A stretch of DNA of 25,917 nt from Bacteroidales bacterium (lineage in GTDB: Bacteria > Bacteroidota > Bacteroidia > Bacteroidales > UBA932): assembly GCA_009774765.1 (NCBI GenBank), contig VSOK01000037.1, positions 1 through 25,917 of the forward strand, written 5' to 3'. Each line of letters opens with the position of its first letter. Within the stretch, counting starts at the first letter, position 1. The position numbers were made by a program, and so were the translations under genes. The notes below the pieces were generated by a model. That model saw only the letters and a list, made by a program, of their open reading frames with translations, was not told where the DNA came from and made no database searches. Below, piece after piece: positions 1 through 6,861 of the stretch.

Positions 1-510
1 CATATATTCTATAGTACGGCAGTTGTGGAGCCTGTCGGCCAGTTTTATAAGCACGACGCGCACATCATCATTGAGAGTAAGGAGAATGCGTTTGAAATTT
101 TCCGCCTGTATGCTTCTTTCCTTCGCCTTGTCCTCATTGTCAAGCACAACCTTGATCTTGGTCAGTCCTTCCACAAGCAGGGCTATCCTGTCACCGAAAA
201 GATGGCGAATGTCATCCACTGTATAGTCTGTATCTTCCACCACATCGTGCAGCAGGGCCGCCGCAATGGACTTGTATCCCAGACCTATATTGTTGACGAC
301 AATCTTGGCCACGGCTATAGGGTGCAGTATATACGGCTCGCCTGAGCGTCTCCTGACTCCTCTGTGCGCCTCGTTGGCAAAGTCAAAGGCCTTCTGCACG
401 ACATCCATCTCATTCTGCTCCGTACACCTTTTCTTCGCAGCTTCCTTGAGGTCGGCATATTCTCTTGCTATGACGTCATAGTCCTGCTGTGTAAATTCAA
501 AAAAACTCAT
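1..510 (-). CDS. RelA/SpoT-family (p)ppGpp hydrolase/synthetase, N-terminal HD domain (partial)
   Basis: This frame starts at ATG 510-508 and stays open to the window edge, giving 170 residues and no stop, so only the amino terminus is present. The visible part is the HD hydrolase domain of Rel/Spo homologues, which degrades (p)ppGpp in the cytoplasm during the stringent response. Seen directly: AHRGVRRRSGEPYILHP (H49, H63), the HD pair in LLHDVVEDTD (H88, D89) and LADRLHNCRT (D159). These are the metal and substrate positions of the family, so the hydrolase looks intact. The synthetase, TGS and ACT domains would lie beyond the edge. The start lies 2 nt after the stop of the upstream yihY-like gene, so the gene is probably the third of the ligA operon. 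RelA versus SpoT type cannot be decided without the rest. Confidence 0.9.
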   Translation of the reverse strand, partial: MSFFEFTQQDYDVIAREYADLKEAAKKRCTEQNEMDVVQKAFDFANEAHRGVRRRSGEPYILHPIAVAKIVVNNIGLGYKSIAAALLHDVVEDTDYTVDDIRHLFGDRIALLVEGLTKIKVVLDNEDKAKERSIQAENFKRILLTLNDDVRVVLIKLADRLHNCRTIEYM

Positions 511-512
511 AA

Positions 513-1448
513 TCAGTCATCAAGGTTATAATTGTTCACATTCTGGAACGCATAGGACAGTTCCGCTCCGAAAAGTATTATGAACCATCCGAAATTCATC
601 CAGAACATAAAAAGAGGTATAGCCGCAACAGCACCGTATATCATATTCAGCCTTGTCACGAACACCTGGGTCTCAAGATACAGATACTGCAGAAGCGTGA
701 AGGCGAAGCCTGATATCAGCGCGGCACGCAGGGCTTCCTTATATTTTACCTTATAGTTCGGTATCAGTTTGTACATCGCTGAAAATGTCGCGGCAGCCAT
801 CACATAGAAAAGCCCCCATGCGAGCAGCGATGATATCGTGTCGAAATAGGCTACTCCCAGTCCTATTCCTTTCAGGGCATTCGTATATACGATAGAGCCG
901 GAAAAGAAAAGCATCATCACAAAAGGGGAGATGCCGAGTATCACGATGTAGAACGTCAGCCTCTTGAAAAGATTGCGTGACTTGCGTACTCTCCACACAT
1001 TGTTGAACACTCTCTCCACGCACATCATCATCCATATCACAAGCCATACGAAAAGAAGTGCGCTGACAAGCCCCATCGCGCTGCCCTGTGCCGTTGAAAT
1101 GATGTTGCTCGCAAATTCAAGCACCTTGTCTATCACATCAGGGCTGTTGGGAAAATTCGCTTACAGCAGAGTATTCAGCTTTTCCGCCAGCCCGAGACCG
1201 TTGGTGACCGCAAATGCCACAGCAACGAACGGAACCACGGCCATTGTCCCGAAAAAGCTCAGTGCAACAGCCTGGAATCCTATCTTCTCAGCTGAAAACG
1301 TCTTTATCGTAATCAGGAGCACCTTTGTATATCTGATGCTTCTGGCTTTGGCCCTTGAAAGGCTTTCGAGATCCGCCTGCCAGATTTCATCATAGAAAAA
1401 TCTGCGCGCCCTGTCCTTATAATATCTTAAACTCCTCATCATCGCCAT
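513..1448 (-). pseudogene. YihY/BrkB-family inner-membrane protein interrupted by an in-frame stop
   Basis: Two open frames in the same reading frame together make one YihY/BrkB-type protein of about 310 residues, the usual family length. The first is 1448-1161 (95 aa); the second is 1160-513. Between them is a single TAA at 1163-1161. Translating across it gives NTLL-stop-ANFPNSPDVIDKVLEF with no frame change, so one nucleotide substitution, probably in a Tyr or similar codon, explains the break. The downstream piece could restart at GTG 1136. It carries the family core: VWLVIWMMMCVERVFNNVW, then several hydrophobic helices, then AVAAIPLFMFWMNFGWFIILFGAEL. YihY proteins are polytopic inner-membrane proteins of unclear function (once wrongly called RNase BN). 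The start follows the ligA stop by 1 nt. It is either a young pseudogene, a gene expressed by readthrough, or a sequencing or assembly error. Confidence 0.85.
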
Positions 1449-1449
1449 A

Positions 1450-3513
1450 TTAAAATAAAGACAGCTGTCCGCCTTCCTCGTTGCCTGCAGAATCTGCCTG
1501 TGCTATGCCTGCAATCCTGTTGAACTCCTCTTCGTCTATCACAGGCACTCCGAGACTTTCGGCCTTTTTAAGCTTTTCAGGCCCCGGCTTGTTGCCGGCA
1601 AGCAGAAATGATGTCCTGGAACTCAAAGAACTGCTGTTTTTTCCGCCGTGGAGCTCTATCAAAGATTTCATCTCGTCTCTGGATATGCTGAAATTTCCGC
1701 TGATGACAATTGTCTTCCCCGCCAAAGAATCGGACAGGGGAGCATCCTGGACTTCCATTGACATATTGAGTCCAGCCGCCCTCAGACGTTCTATCTCATT
1801 TCTGTGAGCCTCGTCCGAGAAATATCCGAGTATGCTGTCCGCGATTACCTCACCGACGTCTCCGACGGCAAGAAGCGCGTCTTTGTCGGCGGCCATAATC
1901 GCATCTATCGTTCCGAAATGCCGCGCTATCGACTTAGCCGTAGACTCTCCCACATATCTTATTCCTATGGCGAAAAGAACGTGCTCGAAGCCTGCCGACC
2001 TGGACGCATTGAGGCTTTCAAGAAACCTGTCCGCAGAGCGGTCTTTCCATCCTTCAAGCCTCAGGAGATCCTGTTTGTCCAGGTCATACAGATCCGCAGG
2101 AGTCCTTACGAGACCGAGGTTGTAAAGCTGCTCCACCGTTGCATCACCGGCTATTACATTCATAGCTTTCCTGCTGATGAAATGGACCAGCTTGCCCATT
2201 ATCTGGGGAGGACACCCGTCCGAATTCGGACAGAAGAATTTTGCTTCCCCTTCATCCCTTACCAGCGGAGTGCCGCATACCGGACACTCTGCAGGAAACT
2301 GAGGAACAGCAGTGCCTTCTTCACGCCTGGAAAGTTCCACCCCGGTGATTTTGGGAATTATCTCGCCTCCCTTTTCAACATACACATAGTCTCCGATACG
2401 GATGTCAAGCAGCTGCATCTGCTCCGAATTGTGAAGAGAGGCACGTTTGACCGTAGTACCTGAAAGGGGGACAGGATCAAGATTGGCGACAGGAGTCACG
2501 GCACCTGTACGTCCGACCTGGTAATCTATTGACCTGAGCCGTGTAAGGGCCTGCTCGGCCTTGAATTTATATGCTACGGCCCAACGTGGGAATTTGGAAG
2601 TATATCCCAATGAACGCTGAAACGGAAGTTCATTTACCTTGATCACGATGCCGTCCGTCGCGAACGGAAGATTCTTCCGCTCCGTATCCCAGAAATTTAT
2701 ATAATCCTCAATTTCATCTATGCTTGAACAGAGTTTCCTTTTGTCGGAAACCGGAAGTCCCCACGATGCGGCCGCTTCAAGAGCCTCATTGTGCGTAGCG
2801 AACGGCAGATTGTCCCCAAGAATATGATAAAGGGTACATTCCAGCCCCCTGTGACCGACCTCTTCCGGGTCAATCAGCTTCAGGGATCCTGATGCGGCAT
2901 TGCGCGGATTGGCGAAAGGCGCGTCTTCATCCCTGAGACGTTCAGCGTTGAGCCTGTCAAAAGCCTTGTAAGGCATATAGACCTCTCCTCTTATCTCAAA
3001 CTCCTCAGGATATCCGGAGCCTTTAAGAGTCCCCGGTATATTGCCGATATGTCCGGCATTTTCCGTGACGTCGTCTCCTACGGTGCCGTCACCGCGTGTG
3101 AGAGCGCGGAAAAGCTTGCCGTCGCGGTATGTCAGGCAGATAGCCGTTCCGTCAAATTTGAGCTCACAGGAAAATGTAAACTTCTCTCCGATGCCTTTTT
3201 CAGCCCTGTCGGCAAATGCCTCCACTTCAGTTATGTCATAAGTGTTTCCCAAGGAAAGCATAGGATATCTGTGGGCATATTGCCTGAATTCATTTTTCTT
3301 CGCTGCGGACAGATCGCTTCCGACACGCTGTGTAGGGGAGTCCGGAGTTATCAGGTCCGGATACATCCTTTCTATGGCAATAAGCTCGTTCATCAGCATA
3401 TCATAGTCATAATCACTGATAAGAGGGGAATTCTCCACATAATACCTATGATTGTTTTCGGCTATGATGCGTTTCAGCTCCTGTATTTTCTCTTTTGCCT
3501 GTCTGATATTCAT
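1450..3513 (-). CDS. ligA: NAD+-dependent DNA ligase LigA
   Basis: A 687-residue protein of standard LigA length that seals nicks in duplex DNA using NAD+ during replication and repair. Domains in order: Ia NAD-binding segment (about 1-70, with HRYYVENSPLISDYDYD); adenylation domain with the catalytic lysine in KFDG (K119) and TRGDGTVGDDVTENA; OB fold (about 320-400); a four-cysteine zinc site at C410, C413, C428 and C434; helix-hairpin-helix region; and a C-terminal BRCT domain from about 600 with LAGKTIVISGNFS. After HFISRKAMNV the usual I-x-G-L-G motif is replaced by IAGDA, a small departure from the textbook sequence. The ATG start at 3513 follows a Bacteroidetes-type -7 element. It heads an operon with yihY (1 nt gap) and the RelA/SpoT gene. 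Confidence 0.98.
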   Translation of the reverse strand: MNIRQAKEKIQELKRIIAENNHRYYVENSPLISDYDYDMLMNELIAIERMYPDLITPDSPTQRVGSDLSAAKKNEFRQYAHRYPMLSLGNTYDITEVEAFADRAEKGIGEKFTFSCELKFDGTAICLTYRDGKLFRALTRGDGTVGDDVTENAGHIGNIPGTLKGSGYPEEFEIRGEVYMPYKAFDRLNAERLRDEDAPFANPRNAASGSLKLIDPEEVGHRGLECTLYHILGDNLPFATHNEALEAAASWGLPVSDKRKLCSSIDEIEDYINFWDTERKNLPFATDGIVIKVNELPFQRSLGYTSKFPRWAVAYKFKAEQALTRLRSIDYQVGRTGAVTPVANLDPVPLSGTTVKRASLHNSEQMQLLDIRIGDYVYVEKGGEIIPKITGVELSRREEGTAVPQFPAECPVCGTPLVRDEGEAKFFCPNSDGCPPQIMGKLVHFISRKAMNVIAGDATVEQLYNLGLVRTPADLYDLDKQDLLRLEGWKDRSADRFLESLNASRSAGFEHVLFAIGIRYVGESTAKSIARHFGTIDAIMAADKDALLAVGDVGEVIADSILGYFSDEAHRNEIERLRAAGLNMSMEVQDAPLSDSLAGKTIVISGNFSISRDEMKSLIELHGGKNSSSLSSRTSFLLAGNKPGPEKLKKAESLGVPVIDEEEFNRIAGIAQADSAGNEEGGQLSLF

Positions 3514-3541
3514 ATACGGCGCGTAACTTCAATAAAACTTA

Positions 3542-3549
3542 CAAAATTA
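3542..3549 (-). promoter_or_regulatory. Candidate -7 element for ligA
   Basis: On the minus strand this reads TAATTTTG, an exact match to the Bacteroidetes -7 consensus TAnnTTTG, 28 nt upstream of the ligA ATG. I do not see a convincing TTG -33 element at the expected spacing, so this is a candidate only. Confidence 0.4.
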
Positions 3550-3561
3550 ACGAATTTTTCG

Positions 3562-3590
3562 TTGAAATTTGCCGAAATTAGATAATTTTG
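3562..3590 (+). promoter_or_regulatory. Candidate promoter for the phosphofructokinase gene
   Basis: TTG (3562-3564), 18 nt, then TAATTTTG (3583-3590) fits the Bacteroidetes sigma-ABfr consensus. Transcription would begin near 3597, leaving a leader of about 60 nt before ATG 3660. This also argues against the longer frame that begins at TTG 3588, because that codon would lie inside the promoter. Confidence 0.6.
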
Positions 3591-3659
3591 CACCGCAAAC
3601 GCGGAAAACCCGCCGGCAAGACTGAATTTATTTTGTATAACTTTAAATATTCTAAGAAA

Positions 3660-4898
3660 ATGAAAGACGCAGTTATTATTCTTTGCGGAGGCGGTCCGGC
3701 TCCTGGAATGAACTCAGTATCAATGAGTGTTGCCAAGACATTCCTTTCAAAAGGCTACAGGGTAATCGGACTTCACGGAGGATATTCAGGACTGTTCAGC
3801 AAGAACGCACGTACAGAGGACCTTGACTTCTTCAAGGCTGACCGCTACTGGAACAGGGGAGGTTCATATCTTGAAATGAGCCGTTTCAAACCTACCGACA
3901 AGGATTTTGAGGAGAACTTCAACCTTGACCTCTTCAAGGACAATAACATCAAGCTTCTTGTAACTATCGGAGGTGATGATACAGCTTCTACAGCAAACAG
4001 GATTTCAAAATTCCTCGCGGCAAAGAACTATCCTATCGCCAACATCCATTGTCCTAAGACAATCGACAATGACCTTCCTCTTCCTGCAAATGCCCCTACT
4101 TTCGGATACAACTCCGCAAAGAACGAGGGAGCACACCTTGCAAAGACTATCTACGAAGATGCACGCACATCAGGCAACTGGCTGATTATATCAGCAATGG
4201 GACGTACTTGCGGAAGTCTTGCTTTAGGTATCGGAGAGGCTACTCACTGTCCTATGACTATCATCCCTGAGATGTTCAACAAGACTGAAATGACTCTTGA
4301 GAAGATCATCAGGCTTTCTATCTCAGCTATCCTCAAAAGAAAGATCATGGGCATAAACTACGGTACCATAGTAGCTGCCGAGGGTCTGTTCCACGATGAC
4401 GGAGTAGCCAAAGAGGCAGTTGCAGCCGGTATCCATTTCACATACGATGATCACGGTCACCCTGAACTCGGCAAGATTTCAAAGGCAGTGCTCTTCAACG
4501 ACCTCCTTGAGAAGGAGTTCAAGAAAATAGGCCTTAAGGTAAAGAGCCGTCCTGTAGAGATCGGATATGATGTACGTTGCCAGGACCCTGTTGCATACGA
4601 CCTTACATATTGTACAGAGCTTGCTATGGGTGTATACCAGCTTTTCAGCGAAGGCAAGACAGGATGTATGGTTTACGTAGACGCATACGGCAACGTGTCT
4701 CCACTTTATCTTTCTGAGCTTCAGGATCCTGAGACAGGAAAGATTCCGCCTCGCGTAGTGGACATCAATGCAGGTACCGCACAGAATTACTACAACTACA
4801 TCGCACATTACATCACTGAAGATGACTATGCTGCAGCAAAAGAGCTTGGCATTGAGAATCCTGAGATGTACGACTTCAAAAAAATCCTTGAGTGGTAA
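3660..4898 (+). CDS. pfp: 6-phosphofructokinase with PPi-type active site (diphosphate--fructose-6-phosphate 1-phosphotransferase)
   Basis: A cytoplasmic glycolytic enzyme of 412 residues that phosphorylates fructose 6-phosphate to fructose 1,6-bisphosphate. The N-terminal glycine-rich phosphate-donor loop is CGGGPAPGMNSV. Two diagnostic positions point to pyrophosphate rather than ATP as donor: GGDDT (residues 104-108, where ATP enzymes have GGDGS) and PKTIDND (132-138, lysine K133 where ATP enzymes have glycine). The catalytic aspartates of TIDND (D136, D138) are present, as are MGRTCG and the PEM motif of the sugar site. The length, longer than the roughly 320-residue E. coli PfkA, fits the longer PFK groups that include PPi enzymes. 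The ATG at 3660 is chosen because the promoter lies just upstream of it. The gene is monocistronic, ended by the hairpin at 4927-4953. Donor specificity is inferred from sequence only. Confidence 0.93.
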   Translation: MKDAVIILCGGGPAPGMNSVSMSVAKTFLSKGYRVIGLHGGYSGLFSKNARTEDLDFFKADRYWNRGGSYLEMSRFKPTDKDFEENFNLDLFKDNNIKLLVTIGGDDTASTANRISKFLAAKNYPIANIHCPKTIDNDLPLPANAPTFGYNSAKNEGAHLAKTIYEDARTSGNWLIISAMGRTCGSLALGIGEATHCPMTIIPEMFNKTEMTLEKIIRLSISAILKRKIMGINYGTIVAAEGLFHDDGVAKEAVAAGIHFTYDDHGHPELGKISKAVLFNDLLEKEFKKIGLKVKSRPVEIGYDVRCQDPVAYDLTYCTELAMGVYQLFSEGKTGCMVYVDAYGNVSPLYLSELQDPETGKIPPRVVDINAGTAQNYYNYIAHYITEDDYAAAKELGIENPEMYDFKKILEW

Positions 4899-4926
4899 TC
4901 ACTGACAGACAAAAGTCTGCATAATG

Positions 4927-4960
4927 CAAGAGAGCCTGAAACAGGCTCTCTTGTTTTGTT
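4927..4960 (+). terminator. Intrinsic terminator after the phosphofructokinase gene
   Basis: A perfect 12-bp stem (CAAGAGAGCCTG 4927-4938; CAGGCTCTCTTG 4942-4953) with an AAA loop, followed by TTTTGTT. It lies 28 nt after the stop codon and ahead of the next gene's promoter, so the two plus-strand genes are probably separate transcripts. Confidence 0.85.
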
Positions 4961-4993
4961 TTATGAAGCGTTCTTTATGGCATTTTTTTTGCG

Positions 4994-5001
4994 TAAATTT
5001 G
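4994..5001 (+). promoter_or_regulatory. Candidate -7 element for the GH13 gene
   Basis: TAAATTTG matches TAnnTTTG exactly and sits 30 nt before ATG 5032. No clear -33 TTG is seen at the usual distance. Its position downstream of the terminator supports the internal ATG rather than a longer frame starting at 4924 within the hairpin. Confidence 0.45.
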
Positions 5002-5031
5002 CGCCGGATTGAAAATTTTAAGACCAACACT

Positions 5032-6861
5032 ATGGACAAACCGATAATTTACCAGCTGCTGCCGCGCCTATGGGGCAATATCAACGGAAAAAACATCATA
5101 AGAGGCTCACTCGAAGAAAACGGCACAGGAAAATTTTCGGACATAGATGATGCTAGTCTTGAATACATCAGATGGCTCGGATGCTCACATATATGGTACA
5201 CCGGGGTAATACGTCATTCCACCAAAAGCATATCAGAAGGATGCGAGGCTTCACACCCGCAATTCGTCAAAGGGGAAGCTGGTTCCCCATATTCAATATC
5301 AGACTATTATGATGTAAATCCTTACCTTGCGGATGTTCCTGAAGACAGGATGTCCGAGTTCCACGCTCTTGTGGACAGGACACACAAGGCAGGTCTGAAA
5401 GTCATAATAGATTTCGTCCCGAATCACGTGTCGCGTGACTACGGGCATTTTTCGGCCCACAGCAATGATCTTGGTAAGGATGACGACAAGAATGTACATT
5501 GGACACAGGACAATGACTTCTACTATTATCCAGGCCAGGAACTTTCCCTTCCTGACAAGAGCGTTTTCAATGAAGAGGTCCGCGCGCTCAGGAACCGGGA
5601 TTTCAGCATCAGATACAGAATATTGCCGAAATGGATGGTAAATCAGGCTGAGCAGTTGCATCTGAAAGGTGATTCAGTACATTTCGATGAATTCCTGGAA
5701 CAATACAAAGCATTGCTCCAGCCTTATTGCGAAAAACCCGCTATGGCAACAGGCAACAACTGCTATTCACCGTCACCGACCTCCAACGACTGGTATGAAA
5801 CCATCAAGATAAATTACAGCGACGTGCACACTGCCACTTGGGAAAAAATGTATGAAATAGTACGTTTCTGGGCAGGGAATGGCGTCGACGGATTCAGGTG
5901 CGACATGGTGGAGCTTGTACCTCCGGAATTCTTCAAATGGATGATATCCAGGATCAAAGAGGAATTTCCACATATCATATTCATTGCTGAAGTATATCAG
6001 AAGGACCTTTACAGAAAATACATACGTGAAGTCGGATTTGACTATCTGTATGACAAATCCGGTCTGTACGATACGCTCAGGACCATTGTAGACAAGAATG
6101 TAAACGACAACGGTCTCCCGATCGAGCTTTGGCAGTCTACTGAAGGCATCACAAGAAACTGGCAATATCTCGGAGATCTCCAGCCATATATGCTCAACTT
6201 CCTTGAAAATCACGACGAGCACAGGTTCGCGTCCGATTTCTTCGGAAAGAGCGGCAAAAACTCATTCTCAGCGTTCTATGTATCCCTGTTCTTGAACAGA
6301 GCACCATTTATGCTTTATATGGGAGAAGAACTCGGAGAAAGGGGAATGGACGAAGAAGGATTCAGCGGAAGAGATGGACGCACTACAATATTCGACTGGT
6401 GGTCCGTTGACTCCATCAAAAAACTGTACAATTTAATACACAAAGGGTTATACAAGTCTATCGCATCCGGAACTTTAGATAAAGAATCGTTGGAAAAAGC
6501 CGGACTTTCGCAGGAAGAGGCTGAAATATTCCGCAAATACTCAAAGGCCCTTCAGTTTGCAAGGAGCAATCAGGCAATCAAAAACGGAATGGTGTACGAT
6601 CTCTGCTACTGCAACGCATCCGCAGAAGGGTTTGACAGGCACAGGCACTTTGCTTTCCTCAGAGACCATGAAGATGAGACCCTGCTTTTCGTGATGAATT
6701 TCTCCCAAAAGGATGCGGCGATGGAGTTGACTATTCCTGAACACGCCTTCGAATGGCTTGAACTTCCCATAACCAATATGCTGAATCCGCAGACGAAAAT
6801 ACGCCTGAATGTCCCTGCTATGGACGGGGTAATGTTCAAGCTTTCTGAAGCCCGACAATAG
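5032..6861 (+). CDS. Alpha-amylase family (GH13) glycoside hydrolase, cytoplasmic
   Basis: A 609-residue GH13 protein with no signal peptide, so probably cytoplasmic and acting on maltooligosaccharides, glycogen or a related alpha-glucan. The (beta/alpha)8 motifs are visible in order: DFVPNH (127-132), GFRCDMVE with nucleophile D291, FIAEVY with acid/base E320, and NHDEH with transition-state stabiliser D395. A segment of about 100 residues between DFVPNH and the nucleophile strand (about 160-260, mostly charged) is larger than in plain amylases and acts like a domain B insertion. A short C-terminal beta domain follows (about 530-609). The start at ATG 5032 is preceded by a -7 element. The gene converges on, and overlaps by 26 nt, the receiver/PPDK-like gene. 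Hydrolase versus transferase activity (for example trehalose- or sucrose-type) cannot be told from the sequence. Confidence 0.9.
   Translation: MDKPIIYQLLPRLWGNINGKNIIRGSLEENGTGKFSDIDDASLEYIRWLGCSHIWYTGVIRHSTKSISEGCEASHPQFVKGEAGSPYSISDYYDVNPYLADVPEDRMSEFHALVDRTHKAGLKVIIDFVPNHVSRDYGHFSAHSNDLGKDDDKNVHWTQDNDFYYYPGQELSLPDKSVFNEEVRALRNRDFSIRYRILPKWMVNQAEQLHLKGDSVHFDEFLEQYKALLQPYCEKPAMATGNNCYSPSPTSNDWYETIKINYSDVHTATWEKMYEIVRFWAGNGVDGFRCDMVELVPPEFFKWMISRIKEEFPHIIFIAEVYQKDLYRKYIREVGFDYLYDKSGLYDTLRTIVDKNVNDNGLPIELWQSTEGITRNWQYLGDLQPYMLNFLENHDEHRFASDFFGKSGKNSFSAFYVSLFLNRAPFMLYMGEELGERGMDEEGFSGRDGRTTIFDWWSVDSIKKLYNLIHKGLYKSIASGTLDKESLEKAGLSQEEAEIFRKYSKALQFARSNQAIKNGMVYDLCYCNASAEGFDRHRHFAFLRDHEDETLLFVMNFSQKDAAMELTIPEHAFEWLELPITNMLNPQTKIRLNVPAMDGVMFKLSEARQ

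Noticed and set aside
1161..1163. Recoding of the yihY stop as selenocysteine or pyrrolysine
   Set aside because: The codon is TAA, which is used for neither residue, and no recoding element is seen.
1804..2463. 219-codon open frame on the plus strand within ligA
   Set aside because: It is an antisense shadow of a clear DNA ligase; the sequence resembles no protein family and there is no promoter.
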